From assembly GCF_032842345.1 (NCBI RefSeq), contig NZ_WBKO01000003.1, positions 124,001 to 188,000 on the forward strand: a DNA stretch of 64,000 bases, written 5' to 3'. The notes under the pieces were generated by a model. The model had not been told where the DNA came from and made no database searches. It worked only from the letters and a program-made list of their open reading frames with translations. This DNA is from Methanoculleus caldifontis (GTDB lineage Archaea; Halobacteriota; Methanomicrobia; Methanomicrobiales; Methanoculleaceae). Of the stretch, positions 41,297 to 50,082 are shown in pieces. Made by a program: the position numbers and the translations under genes. Numbering within the stretch: position 1 is the stretch's first letter; every line of letters begins with the position of its first letter.

Positions 41297-41675
41297 TCTT
41301 CGCGGCTTCGCGTTCTCGCTCTTCGCGTGAGGCCATACGGCTACCTGTACCCGTTATCTCACGCGAAGCCGCGAAGAACGCGAAAGGGGCTGCCAGTAAC
41401 CATCCGGACTTCGCGTCTTCGCGCCTTCGTGTCTTCGCGTGAGGATACTGCTACCTGTACCCGTTATCGCACGCGAAGCCGCGAAGCCGCGAAGAACGCG
41501 AAAGGGGCTGCCAGTAACCATCCGGCCTTCGTGTCTTCGCGCCTTCGTGCCTTCGCGTGAGGCCATACTATTCCTGTACCCGTTATCGCACGCGAAGCCG
41601 CGAAGAACGCGAAAGGGGCTGCCAGTAACTATCCGGACTTCGTGTCTTCGCGCCTTCGCGCGAGGCTGCGAGACG
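41297..41675. repeat. Tandem array of CGCGAAG repeat units
   Basis: Three consecutive units of about 110-120 bases start at 41341, 41451 and 41571. Each runs CTACCTGTACCCGTTATC, then CACGCGAAGCCGCGAAGAAC, GGGGCTGCCAGTAAC, and CTTCGCGCCTTCG, ending in GCGTGAGG. Unit 2 has an additional CCGCGAAG step. A partial element precedes at 41297-41333. The whole array occupies the 498-base gap between the MutY-like and Dna2-like genes, with no gene. Confidence 0.75.
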
Positions 41676-41699
41676 GGATCTCCCTTCCCTGCACCATCT

Positions 41700-44600
41700 T
41701 CACCCCTCCCGCGCCCGCATCACCGTGAGCCGGACCCCTTCCGCCTCCCCGCCGGGGGAGAACGTCCGCGCCTCCCCGTGGGTCCGGCAGAACTCCTGGA
41801 GGTCGAGCATCTGCTCGAGCCCCGCCGCCGCCGTCTCGTCCCCGACAAGGTCGAGCGGGGGCTCGAGCAGCGGCCGGGGGAGGAAGACGACGCATTTCGC
41901 CCGGCTCCGGGTCAGCGAGACGTTCAGGCGGTTCCTGCTGTAGATGAACTCCGCCTCCGCGAGGGCGGTCTCGACGTCGCTCACGCCGTAGCTGACGATG
42001 ACCGCCTCCGCCTCCTGGCCCTGCATCTTGTCGACGGTATCGACGAACGGCCGCGACTCCCAGGCCCGCTCGCGGGCGAGACAGTCCTGAACGGCACCGA
42101 TCTGGGCGTGGTGCGGGCTGACGATGAAGAGCCCGTGCTGCCAGAAGCGGGCGTCGCCGTCGCCCCCCGCAGGGTAGGGTCGGCCCGTCTCGGGGTCGAT
42201 GAGCCGCTCGCGGAGCGTGGAGGCGAGCCGGGCGGCGAGCGCCGCCTCGATGCGGTTCTCGACCGTCGTCCGGACGTTCTCGAGGACGCAGAGGACGAGG
42301 GGATAGGCGGGGTCGAGGACCCACTCTATGTACTCCTCCGTTTCTCCCTCTGCGAGAGCGATACGCCGGCTCCCGACCAGATCGGTCGCGGGGGCGTATC
42401 CGGGCCCGTAGAGGGTCTCGGCCGCGAACCGCGAGAGGGTCCGGTTCATACGCCAGTTCTCCTGGAGCTGGCAGGTGTAGACCGGGCGGGCGGGGTCGTC
42501 GCGGTGCCGGAGGTAGGCGAAGATCGAGTCCTCGAGGCCCGGGAGGCCGTCTTCCGGCGCCGGATAGGCGCCCTGGACGACCGGGGGGAGCTGCAGGTCG
42601 TCCCCGGCAAGGACGAGCCTCCCCTCCCGGCCGAGCACCGAGAGGGCCATCGCGAGTTCGGCCGGCCGCATCTGCGAGGCCTCGTCGACTATCAGGAGGT
42701 CGAGGGCGGGGAGGGACTTCTCGAGTTTGCCGAAGCTGTGGACCGTCCCCCCAAGGAGGAGCGACGGGCACCCGGCGACGGTATCGGCCCGGTCGTGGGG
42801 GAGAGCCTCGAGGCTCCGCTCGCCCCTCGCGGTCCGTGTGGCGTTGAGCTTGTAGATCGCAAGATCCGCGTCCAGCCCGAACCCGCCCACGGACTCCTGG
42901 ATCTTGACGAGCAGGTTCTCGATGGCGGCGTGGGTGAACGCCGTCACCCCGATCCGGACCCGCTCGTTCTGCACCCGCCGGGCCTTGACGAGCGAGAGGA
43001 GGGCGTTCGCGAGGAAGTGCGTCTTCCCGGTCCCCGGCGGCCCCCAGACCAGCGTGAGCCGGTTCGTCAGCACCTGCCGGAACGCCCGCTCCTGGCTCTT
43101 CGTGAACCCGGAATCACGGGCGAGCCGTTCTGCATCACAGATGACCTCCTCCCGCTCTCTGACGGGTCCGGCGAACCCCTGCGGGTCGCGGAGAAGGCGG
43201 ATGAACGGGTTTTCCGGCTGGCCGTCGAGGTCGAGGAGCCGTTCGACGGCGCGCTGGACGGTAAAGTCGGTGAACCGGGGGTGCAGCACCGCGAGATCGC
43301 CCTCCGCAAAGGCCGGGCAGCCCTGGCCGGTCGTCACCTCAAGCACGAGCCCCCTGACCAGCCCGGCCTTCCGGTCGACGATGCTGTCGCGGACCTTCGC
43401 AAAGCAGGCCCCGCTCCTGCCGGGGTTCATGCTCGCCCGGTAGCGGGTGTCGTCAAAGGAGAGCTGCGCCTCCCTCCCCGCGTCGTCGTCTCTGACGAGG
43501 AGGTAACTGAAGACCTGCGACTGCTCGAAGAGCGCGAGGTCGAGGGGGGCGAGGACCTTCCAGAAGTTCCCCTCGCTCTTTTTGAGGGGGATGCTGATCC
43601 CGTCGCGGAGCCGGGCGTCCCACGGCCTGCTCCGCAGCTCCTGGACCTTCTGCGCACCCATGGCCGACTCGTACTCCGCGATGAAGAGGAGACGGGAGAT
43701 CTCCGGCGTCGCGGCATCCCACGGCCGCGGGAACCGGAACCTCTCCGCCCAGCGGACGAGATCGCCCTTCACCCGCTCGCGGAGCCCGTCGAGGACGCTC
43801 CCCGCCGCAATCAGCCGGCGCGAGACCTCCTGTTCGATCCAGTCCGCGGCCTCCGGCCGGGACCCGCTCCAGGCCATGATGACGGCGTCGCTCCTCATCG
43901 CGTTGCTCTGCTCGTTCCAGAAGAGGTCGCCTGCGTTGAGCCGGTAGGCGAAGCGGGAGGACGGGATGGCCGCGAGGACCTCCGGCATCCGGAGGGTGAA
44001 CGGGACCGGGAGGGCGAGGAGCCGCCGGATCTCGCGGGTCAGGACGACGAGCGGAAACGGGACCGATCCCGACGGGTGGGCGGACCCCGTAGCGATGCCG
44101 GGGTCCTGGTAGTAGAACCGGAGCCGGAGGGCGTCTTCTGCCGTCGCGGGGTCCTCTATCGCCTCGACGATCAGCCGCGTGAAGAGGTCCTCCTCGTAGG
44201 TGTCGTAGACGTAGGTCTGGACGGACTTCTGGTCGGTCCACTCCCGGCCCTTGTTGTACTCGTCGACGGCGCTGAGTTCCGCGGCGAGCGCACGGACGAA
44301 CTCCCGCCGGATCCGGTCGCAGTCGTCCTCGCCCGCCGCAACGAAGACGGCCTCGCGGGAAGGGGTCTTAAAGACCGCTTCGCCCTTGAACCGCCGGAAG
44401 CCGAGAGCGTAGACCCGGCCGGAGACGGGGTCCTTCTGGAGCGTGAGGACGATCCCGACGTCCTCGAAGATCGGGAGGGCGAGCGACGTCGCGGCGAGGG
44501 GGACGACCTCGCCTCCCCGGAGTGCCCGGACCGTCGCCCGCAGGCGGTCGCCCCGGTCTGCAAGCGACCCGCAGCCGTCGAGGCGGCGGTCGCTCGCGGG

Positions 44601-45491
44601 GTCCGAGAGGAACCGTTCAAGGTCGCCGAGCGTCTCGATGGGAGCACCGCCCTCCCACGCGGCCTCGCGGAGGTATCGCCGCCCGACCGAGGAGAGGCCG
44701 GGGATCTGCGAGACCGAACCGGTCGCCTCCGCCTCGCGCCGGCAGTGGGGGTAGAACTCGCAGGCCTCGCACCGCGACGTGATGTGCCAGGGGACGTCTG
44801 CCGCCGGGCCGGCGAGAATGTCCGGGAGACGGTGACGGAAGAAGTCCTCGATCACCCGGATGTTCAGGTGCAGCCGGAACGTCTCCGGCTCGTCCTCGCC
44901 GTAGAGCCAGATCCCCGCCCGGTCGAGGTCGACCGGGAGATCGATCCCGACGAGATCGAGCGCGTGGTCGAGGATGAGGGCATAGAGCGTCGCCTGGACC
45001 CGGTGGCTGACGCTGAGGTCCTCGCTCGCCTTGATATCGATGACCGAGAGGACCGGCTTTCCGTCCTTCCCCCCGTCGAGCCGGACGAGGTCGGGGCGGC
45101 AGGGGGAGAAGCGGTGCAGGTCCGGGTCGAGGCCGTAGTTGCGGAGGAAGTGGACCGAGACCGGGATGGTCGGCTGGTAGACCGCCTCGCCCGGTGAGAG
45201 GCGGGCGAGGACCTCGAAACTCTCCTCGATCGAGAACGACCGGCCGGTGAGGGGTCCCGTCCCGTCCGGGATGCGCACCTGCCCCGCAAGCCTCGTCCGG
45301 ACGACCTCTTCCTCCCACCGGACCCCTGCCTCGAGGAGGGCCTTCGTCACCGGGCTCCTGTCCGGCGGGACCGCCGGGATCCCGGCCGCCTCGCGCTCCT
45401 GCTCGGGGGTCGCGTGGTATCGGAGGTAGCGTTCGCAGTCGTGGTAGAAGTAGCGGCCGATGAGTGACGGGCTGAGGTTGAAGCGGGGCAT
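41700..45491 (-). CDS. Dna2-like nuclease-helicase fusion
   Basis: About 1263 residues from the proposed ATG. The N-terminal half is a Cas4/RecB-type nuclease with iron-sulfur cysteines: Cys19 in HDCERYLRYH and CEACEFYPHC near 236, bracketing RPDLVRLDGG (about 132), SVIDIKASED (about 149) and HRVQATLYALILD. The C-terminal half is an SF1B helicase: GPPGTGKTHFLANALLS (about 815), VDEASQMRPAEL (about 930), TVDKMQGQEAEAVIVS and NVSLTRSRAKCVVFLPR. Such proteins act in end resection or flap processing. Upstream in-frame starts exist at 45539 and 45578 without ribosome sites; the first residues after 45491 match the family start. Confidence 0.88.
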   Translation of the reverse strand: MPRFNLSPSLIGRYFYHDCERYLRYHATPEQEREAAGIPAVPPDRSPVTKALLEAGVRWEEEVVRTRLAGQVRIPDGTGPLTGRSFSIEESFEVLARLSPGEAVYQPTIPVSVHFLRNYGLDPDLHRFSPCRPDLVRLDGGKDGKPVLSVIDIKASEDLSVSHRVQATLYALILDHALDLVGIDLPVDLDRAGIWLYGEDEPETFRLHLNIRVIEDFFRHRLPDILAGPAADVPWHITSRCEACEFYPHCRREAEATGSVSQIPGLSSVGRRYLREAAWEGGAPIETLGDLERFLSDPASDRRLDGCGSLADRGDRLRATVRALRGGEVVPLAATSLALPIFEDVGIVLTLQKDPVSGRVYALGFRRFKGEAVFKTPSREAVFVAAGEDDCDRIRREFVRALAAELSAVDEYNKGREWTDQKSVQTYVYDTYEEDLFTRLIVEAIEDPATAEDALRLRFYYQDPGIATGSAHPSGSVPFPLVVLTREIRRLLALPVPFTLRMPEVLAAIPSSRFAYRLNAGDLFWNEQSNAMRSDAVIMAWSGSRPEAADWIEQEVSRRLIAAGSVLDGLRERVKGDLVRWAERFRFPRPWDAATPEISRLLFIAEYESAMGAQKVQELRSRPWDARLRDGISIPLKKSEGNFWKVLAPLDLALFEQSQVFSYLLVRDDDAGREAQLSFDDTRYRASMNPGRSGACFAKVRDSIVDRKAGLVRGLVLEVTTGQGCPAFAEGDLAVLHPRFTDFTVQRAVERLLDLDGQPENPFIRLLRDPQGFAGPVREREEVICDAERLARDSGFTKSQERAFRQVLTNRLTLVWGPPGTGKTHFLANALLSLVKARRVQNERVRIGVTAFTHAAIENLLVKIQESVGGFGLDADLAIYKLNATRTARGERSLEALPHDRADTVAGCPSLLLGGTVHSFGKLEKSLPALDLLIVDEASQMRPAELAMALSVLGREGRLVLAGDDLQLPPVVQGAYPAPEDGLPGLEDSIFAYLRHRDDPARPVYTCQLQENWRMNRTLSRFAAETLYGPGYAPATDLVGSRRIALAEGETEEYIEWVLDPAYPLVLCVLENVRTTVENRIEAALAARLASTLRERLIDPETGRPYPAGGDGDARFWQHGLFIVSPHHAQIGAVQDCLARERAWESRPFVDTVDKMQGQEAEAVIVSYGVSDVETALAEAEFIYSRNRLNVSLTRSRAKCVVFLPRPLLEPPLDLVGDETAAAGLEQMLDLQEFCRTHGEARTFSPGGEAEGVRLTVMRAREG

Positions 45492-45608
45492 GGAGGGATA
45501 CCATCGGGTCCGGGAGGTTCCCCCGGGTTTGTCACTCATGGTGTGCGGGATCGCAAGAAAATCCTTGCCTTTCGGCATCCGGCAGAAAAGAGTGGCGGGT
45601 GCCGTCCC

Positions 45609-46181
45609 TCATCCGGTGCCGTTCTCTTCGGGCTCCGGCGGCAGCGTCACGTCCGGCGGGATCATGACCGCATCGATGACGTGGATGACCCCGTTTGCGG
45701 CCGGGATATCGGTCCTGACCACTGCCGCACCGCCTACCGTCACTTCGTCGCCATCGGCCTCGACAGGGGCCCGGTTGCCCTGGACGGTCGCGATCGTCCG
45801 GTTGGCGGCGATCTCGGAGGCCGTGTGCCTGCCCGGCACCATATGGTAGAGGGCGATCTCGGCGAGGGCACCCTTCGGGTCGTTGAAGAGCCCCTCCATC
45901 ACGGCATCCGGAAACTGCTCAAAGGCCTCATCGGTGGGGGCAAAGACCGTGTACGGGCCCGGCCCTTCGATCGTCCCCACAAGCCCGGCCGCCTCGAATG
46001 CCTGGAGGAACGTCGTGAAGTTGCCTTCACGGTCGAGCACCCCGGCGATCGGGAGGCTCTCGACGGTCAGGGTCTCGTTCGTCTGGTTTGCGGTCGGATC
46101 CACCACCGGGCTCGTGCAGCCGCAGGCGAGGACCGTCGCCGCGACGGCCAGAGCGAGTATGAGTGCGTGCGTTGCCTGCAT
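45609..46181 (-). CDS. Fasciclin-domain lipoprotein
   Basis: A 190-residue exported FAS1 protein. The signal peptide ends in a lipobox LACGCTS, so a Cys near residue 20-22 would be lipid-modified. After a Thr/Asn-rich linker comes one FAS1 domain: GPGPYTVFAPTDEAFEQFPD, ALYHMVPGRHTASEIAAN and ANGVIHVIDAVMIPP. It is anchored outside the cell, in contrast to the four cytoplasmic-looking relatives at 37-39 kb. It lies downstream of the thioredoxin/NHL gene with a 52-base gap that contains a TATA candidate CTTTATCTAGG. Confidence 0.88.
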   Translation of the reverse strand: MQATHALILALAVAATVLACGCTSPVVDPTANQTNETLTVESLPIAGVLDREGNFTTFLQAFEAAGLVGTIEGPGPYTVFAPTDEAFEQFPDAVMEGLFNDPKGALAEIALYHMVPGRHTASEIAANRTIATVQGNRAPVEADGDEVTVGGAAVVRTDIPAANGVIHVIDAVMIPPDVTLPPEPEENGTG

Positions 46182-46233
46182 GGTCTTAAGGAGACCTATA
46201 CCGCCCTGCGCCTAGATAAAGTACCGGTTCTTC

Positions 46234-47688
46234 TCACCTCCAGAGGTTCAGGGTCGAGACCGCGTGGCGGGTCGGGTCGTAGACCCTGACGACGTGGTTG
46301 CCGGTATCGGCGATGTACCAGAGCCCTCCCATCCGGACGAGACCGTGCGGCTCGTTCAGCCTTGCGTCCCCCGACAGCCCGTCACGGTAGCCGCGGTTGC
46401 CGTTCCCGACGCGGGTGAGGACCCAGCCCGTCGCGGGGTCGAACTCTTTGATCTTGTGGTTCCCGGTATCGGCGAGATAGATGAGGCCCTGGTGGTAGGC
46501 CAGCCCCGCCGCGTGGTGGATGCGGGCCATCCCGGCGATGGTGTCGAGGTCGCCGAAGTCGTCGGGCGAGTGCCCGATGAAGGTCTCGACCATCCCCCGC
46601 TTGATCCGCCGGATGGCCGACGCCCCGCGGTCGGCCACGAAGAGCGCCTCGCCGTCGGTGACGAGCCCCGACGGTCCGGCGAAGGCCGCCGCTTCGAGCG
46701 GACCGTCGGCGAGGGCTTCCCGGCCCGAACCGGCGTAGGGCTCCACCTCGTGAGTGGCAAGGTCCATCCGCCAGATCTGGTGTGACCCCGCCATCGCGAT
46801 GTAGAGGTGGCCGCCCATCAGGGCGAGGTCCCGCGGCGCGCTCAGCGCCACACCTGTCCCCGGACCGGCAATGCCTGCCGCGGGCGCCTCAAGCCCCGTC
46901 CCGGCAACCGTCACGACCCTCCGGTCGGGCCACGAGATCTGCCGGATGGTATGGTTCCCGGTGTCCGCGACGTAGAGGATGCCTGCTTCTTCGTCGAAGG
47001 CGAGCCCCTCCGGCCGGTAGAACGCGGCTTTTGTAAACGGTCCGTCGGCATTCCCGGCAGTCCCGGAACCGATCGTCTCGAGGATCCGGCCGCCGGCATC
47101 GGCGACGACGATCCGGTGGTGGCCGGTATCGCTGACAAAGAGGCGCATCCCGGCGGTGTCGGCGGCGATCTTTCCCGGGCGGTAGAGGCTTCCTGCCTCC
47201 GTCGCGGCCGCGGGCTGCAGGGGTTGCCGCGAGAGCTCGCCGCGCCGCTCGAACTCCGCTTCAATCCGGGCGATCTTCGGGTTGAGTCTCCCGTAGAGGC
47301 CTTCCCCGGTGGTCCTTCCGACGACGTTCCCCGCCGGGTCGATCAGGACGAACGTCGGCCAGTCCCGCACCCCGAAGGCCTGCCAGACCCGGCGGTCGCG
47401 GTCGACGGCGACGGGGTGGTCGACTCCCGCCCGGCGGACCGCCTCGCGGACGTTTTCGGTGACCGGTTCCGCCTCAAGGCCGGGGGAGTGGATCTCGATG
47501 ACCACGAGTTCCGGGTGCTCCTCCTTGAGGCGCCGGATCTCCGGCACGAGCCGCATACAGCTTGAACAGGCGAACGTCCCGAACGAGAGCAGCACCACCC
47601 TGCCTGCCAGGTCGCGGACGGCGAGGGGGCGATCGGTGTTGAGCCACTCGAGATCCGCGGGGAGATCCGGGGCTGCCGTCAGTTGCAT
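46234..47688 (-). CDS. Thioredoxin-like protein fused to an NHL-repeat propeller (NHLRC2-like)
   Basis: A 484-residue protein. Residues 1-150 are a TlpA/thioredoxin-like domain with CSSC in GTFACSSCMRLVPE and FVLIDPAGNVVGR. Residues 165-480 hold NHL repeats, each with a YIADTGNH-type phrase (LFVSDTGHHRI, LYVADTGNHTI, YLADTGNHKI, YIADTGNHVV), forming a six-bladed propeller. The arrangement matches NHLRC2 and bacterial homologues. Without a signal peptide it is predicted cytoplasmic. GAGGGGG before the ATG. It lies after the TIM-barrel gene and before the fasciclin lipoprotein in one direction. Confidence 0.88.
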   Translation of the reverse strand: MQLTAAPDLPADLEWLNTDRPLAVRDLAGRVVLLSFGTFACSSCMRLVPEIRRLKEEHPELVVIEIHSPGLEAEPVTENVREAVRRAGVDHPVAVDRDRRVWQAFGVRDWPTFVLIDPAGNVVGRTTGEGLYGRLNPKIARIEAEFERRGELSRQPLQPAAATEAGSLYRPGKIAADTAGMRLFVSDTGHHRIVVADAGGRILETIGSGTAGNADGPFTKAAFYRPEGLAFDEEAGILYVADTGNHTIRQISWPDRRVVTVAGTGLEAPAAGIAGPGTGVALSAPRDLALMGGHLYIAMAGSHQIWRMDLATHEVEPYAGSGREALADGPLEAAAFAGPSGLVTDGEALFVADRGASAIRRIKRGMVETFIGHSPDDFGDLDTIAGMARIHHAAGLAYHQGLIYLADTGNHKIKEFDPATGWVLTRVGNGNRGYRDGLSGDARLNEPHGLVRMGGLWYIADTGNHVVRVYDPTRHAVSTLNLWR

Positions 47689-47729
47689 GCGGCCCCCTCT
47701 GGAACTTCAGAGTTATCAACCTTGGCCCG

Positions 47730-48635
47730 TCATGCCGGCGGCGCTGCATACGCCGCCCGGGGCGCTGCGAGCATCTCCTCGCAGAAGGCGATCGCCTCCG
47801 CCACCCGGCTCTTCTGGTAGACCACGGGTTTGATGCAGGCCCTCCCCGGAAGACCGCGGACGGCCGAGAAGACCTCCTGCCAGGGGATCGTGTCGTCCGC
47901 CGCCGGAGGCATCAGGTTGTTGTGGATGTGGAAGGCCCGCAGGGCGTCGGCCGGGATCTCCCCGATCGCGCCGGGGAACTCCTCCTTCGCGGCGGCGCGG
48001 AGGTGCCAGGGGTCGAGGGCTATCCCGGCAAGCCCGGCGATCTCCGGGTGGAGGTCCTTGAGCGTCGTCCAGAACGCCCGTATCCTCCCCGCCGTCGCGA
48101 CGCTCTGGTCGCTGTGGTTCTCGAGCAGCACCAGGGGCTCCACCCCGAAAGCGTTCCATTGGGCGGCGATCAGGGTGTGCATCGCCTCGACAATGTCGGC
48201 ATGGGTGTTCTTCCGGTCGCCGGGGTGGATCTCGATGATCTCCGGGGGGACGCCGAGGTAGTCCTCGATCTCAAGGAGCATGTCCCCGAAGGCCGCGAGC
48301 CATTCCGGGTCGCGCCACCGCAGTTCCGCCCTGACCTGCCTGCCGTGCTGGTCCCTGCGGGGGACCGCCGGTTCGGTGTGCAGGACGTAGGCGAGGGTGC
48401 CGGGGAGGTCCGTGTCCTGCTCGTAGAGGTGCTCGACGGACGACCGGCTGAGCATGGAGCCGATCTCCTGCCCGGTCCGCTCCACCTCCGTCCGGTTCTT
48501 GATGAAGTCGGCCGGGACCTCGACGTACGTGCAGCCGAGGGGTTCGGCGAGGCCCCAGCGTTCGAGGAGCCCGCTCCGCCGGGCAATCTCGGTGACGTTC
48601 GGGTAGATGTAGTCCGCACCTGGCATGGCGATCAT
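47730..48635 (-). CDS. Sugar-phosphate-isomerase/endonuclease-IV-like TIM-barrel protein
   Basis: A 301-residue AP-endonuclease-2/xylose-isomerase-like barrel. Metal-binding elements seen: EIIEIHPGDRKN, VLLENHSDQS, IALDPWHLRAA and AFHIHNNLMPP. The substrate is not defined; a sugar or DNA role is possible. MIAMPGADYIYP is the likely start (ATG at 48635); a further in-frame start lies nine codons upstream and one three codons on, and none has a strong ribosome site. The gene precedes the NHL gene with 41 bases between them. Confidence 0.72.
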   Translation of the reverse strand: MIAMPGADYIYPNVTEIARRSGLLERWGLAEPLGCTYVEVPADFIKNRTEVERTGQEIGSMLSRSSVEHLYEQDTDLPGTLAYVLHTEPAVPRRDQHGRQVRAELRWRDPEWLAAFGDMLLEIEDYLGVPPEIIEIHPGDRKNTHADIVEAMHTLIAAQWNAFGVEPLVLLENHSDQSVATAGRIRAFWTTLKDLHPEIAGLAGIALDPWHLRAAAKEEFPGAIGEIPADALRAFHIHNNLMPPAADDTIPWQEVFSAVRGLPGRACIKPVVYQKSRVAEAIAFCEEMLAAPRAAYAAPPA

Positions 48636-48732
48636 CAGGTTACGCCATGACGGGGGTGGCACAAAAAGATTGGGGCGGGAACCGTATCGGTGTGCTCGGG
48701 TGCCTGACTGTGGCGGCGCCGGGAGGACCGGG

Positions 48733-49005
48733 TCACCTGCGGTGATCGAGGACCTGCGGGCAGGCGAAGAGGATCGCTACGGGTGTATGAATGTAAGTGC
48801 AGTATGCGCACCCGGGGTCGTAGCAACTGCACGAGGCGCACCCCCACCGCTCGGCCTTCGTCCTGTCCTGCTGCATCGCCGCCACCGGGTCTCCGGACCG
48901 TTCCGGCGCTATCGGGGGGCAGGCGGGGCCGTCCTTCTCCAGCAGGCCGGTGTTCCTCTGTATGCTCATGGCGATGCGTAAGGATCTGCCCTGGCTGGTA
49001 GACAT
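48733..49005 (-). CDS. Small cysteine-rich protein
   Basis: A 90-residue protein. The first 60 residues are polar; then comes WGCASCSCYDPGCAYCTYIH with five cysteines (Cys-x2-Cys-x-Cys-x4-Cys-x2-Cys) and one more in FACP. The pattern could bind zinc or an iron-sulfur cluster. The second ATG, twelve codons later, may be the true start. No family was recognised. It lies between the TIM-barrel gene and the FilR1 regulator on the same strand. Being in a GC-rich region its reality rests on the Cys pattern and the ATG/stop frame. Confidence 0.45.
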   Translation of the reverse strand: MSTSQGRSLRIAMSIQRNTGLLEKDGPACPPIAPERSGDPVAAMQQDRTKAERWGCASCSCYDPGCAYCTYIHTPVAILFACPQVLDHRR

Positions 49006-49123
49006 TAATTGCGTCCATGAATATTCATCGATCCGATGAATCCCGAAGGCCGGGATGCTCCGGGGCGGGGGCCGCTCCTTGCACTGAACGGGCTGGAAAC
49101 CTGGTTTGCAGCCCGTAAAAAGG

Positions 49124-50005
49124 TTATTTGTCCGGCGGTATCGAGAGCGGGCTTGCGATGGCCCTGTAGTGTCGGAAGACCCGTTCCCCCCAGGCGACCG
49201 CAGCCGGGTCGCTGCTGACGAGGTCCGATGCGGTGTCGTAGGTGCCCGTATCGCGCCGGTACAGGCCGAGCGAGAGGCAACTCTCGGTCACTGCCATCCC
49301 CAGGCGAAACGGCGCGGGGGAGACGTAGATGACCGCGCGGCTGTACTCTTTCAGGGACTCAAGAGTGGCTCGGTACGGTTCTTTCGCCAGTTTCCCGGCA
49401 ATTTCAGGGGAGACGACGAGTTCGACCGGTTTGTTCTCGATAATGACCTGCTCGATCAGGTTGGCCTGGACGGGGCTCATGATCGAGGATACGCCGTGGA
49501 CCCACGATGCCTTCCTGATGATCTCTGCAAACATCGCGTGTACGGCGTAGATGTCTTCTTCGACATCCCGGATCACCATCGCGTTATAGAGGTGTCGCAG
49601 TTCGCCGAGGGATTCGGGGGGTATGCTATCGAGTTCGTGTTCGACCCAGAACTCCCGGTGGCGGCCGAGCACCCCCATGAGCGTCACCAGCCGCTCGATC
49701 TCCGGTTCGACGAGCCTCCCTATCGGGGTGAGCACGTAATCGCCCCGCACCTGCTCGACGTATTGCAGGGCCTCCAGTTGCCGGATCTTCGGGATGAGCG
49801 CCTGGGACGAACTTCCCGTGGCGTCACGGAGGGCCGGGAGCGATCGGCTCCCGCTCCCGAGAGCGATCAGCACCTGCGTCAGGAGCCTCGACCGGAAGAT
49901 CGCCTGGATCTCGTCATGGTACGCGTCGTAGATCTCAAGAGGGGGAACTCCTGTCATCGGCCTTACAATTAAGGAATCCCGGCCGGCGCATATCATCCTT
50001 TCCAT
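49124..50005 (-). CDS. FilR1/DUF1724-type winged-helix regulator
   Basis: A 293-residue archaeal regulator. An N-terminal winged helix (RSRLLTQVLIALGSGSRSLP, then SSQALIPKIRQLEALQYVEQ) is followed by the DUF1724 domain, as in the methanogenesis and filament regulator FilR1 group. The effector domain includes HGVSSIMSPVQANLIEQVII and KPVELVVSPEIAGKLA. The ATG at 50005 was selected because GGAGGG lies seven bases before it; an internal ATG at 49957 also has a weak site. It is divergent from the secreted hydrolase gene at 50083 and may control it. Confidence 0.8.
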   Translation of the reverse strand: MERMICAGRDSLIVRPMTGVPPLEIYDAYHDEIQAIFRSRLLTQVLIALGSGSRSLPALRDATGSSSQALIPKIRQLEALQYVEQVRGDYVLTPIGRLVEPEIERLVTLMGVLGRHREFWVEHELDSIPPESLGELRHLYNAMVIRDVEEDIYAVHAMFAEIIRKASWVHGVSSIMSPVQANLIEQVIIENKPVELVVSPEIAGKLAKEPYRATLESLKEYSRAVIYVSPAPFRLGMAVTESCLSLGLYRRDTGTYDTASDLVSSDPAAVAWGERVFRHYRAIASPLSIPPDK

Positions 50006-50082
50006 TCTCTCCCTCCAATTCCCGCTCCCCTTCCATACCCCAGTGCACTTATAGCCGAAAGCCCGATACCTCTTGAGACAGC

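Noticed and set aside
41297-41675. CRISPR array at the tandem repeats
   Set aside because: Units are 110-120 bases with internal hairpins, there are no unique spacers between short repeats, and no cas genes are present. A Cas4-like nuclease domain in the neighbouring gene belongs to a Dna2-type helicase.
41439-45197. A 1252-codon open frame on the plus strand opposite the Dna2-like gene
   Set aside because: It is antisense to a gene with clear nuclease and helicase motifs. In GC-rich DNA the opposite strand often stays open, and its product is a Pro/Glu/Arg-rich text without domains.
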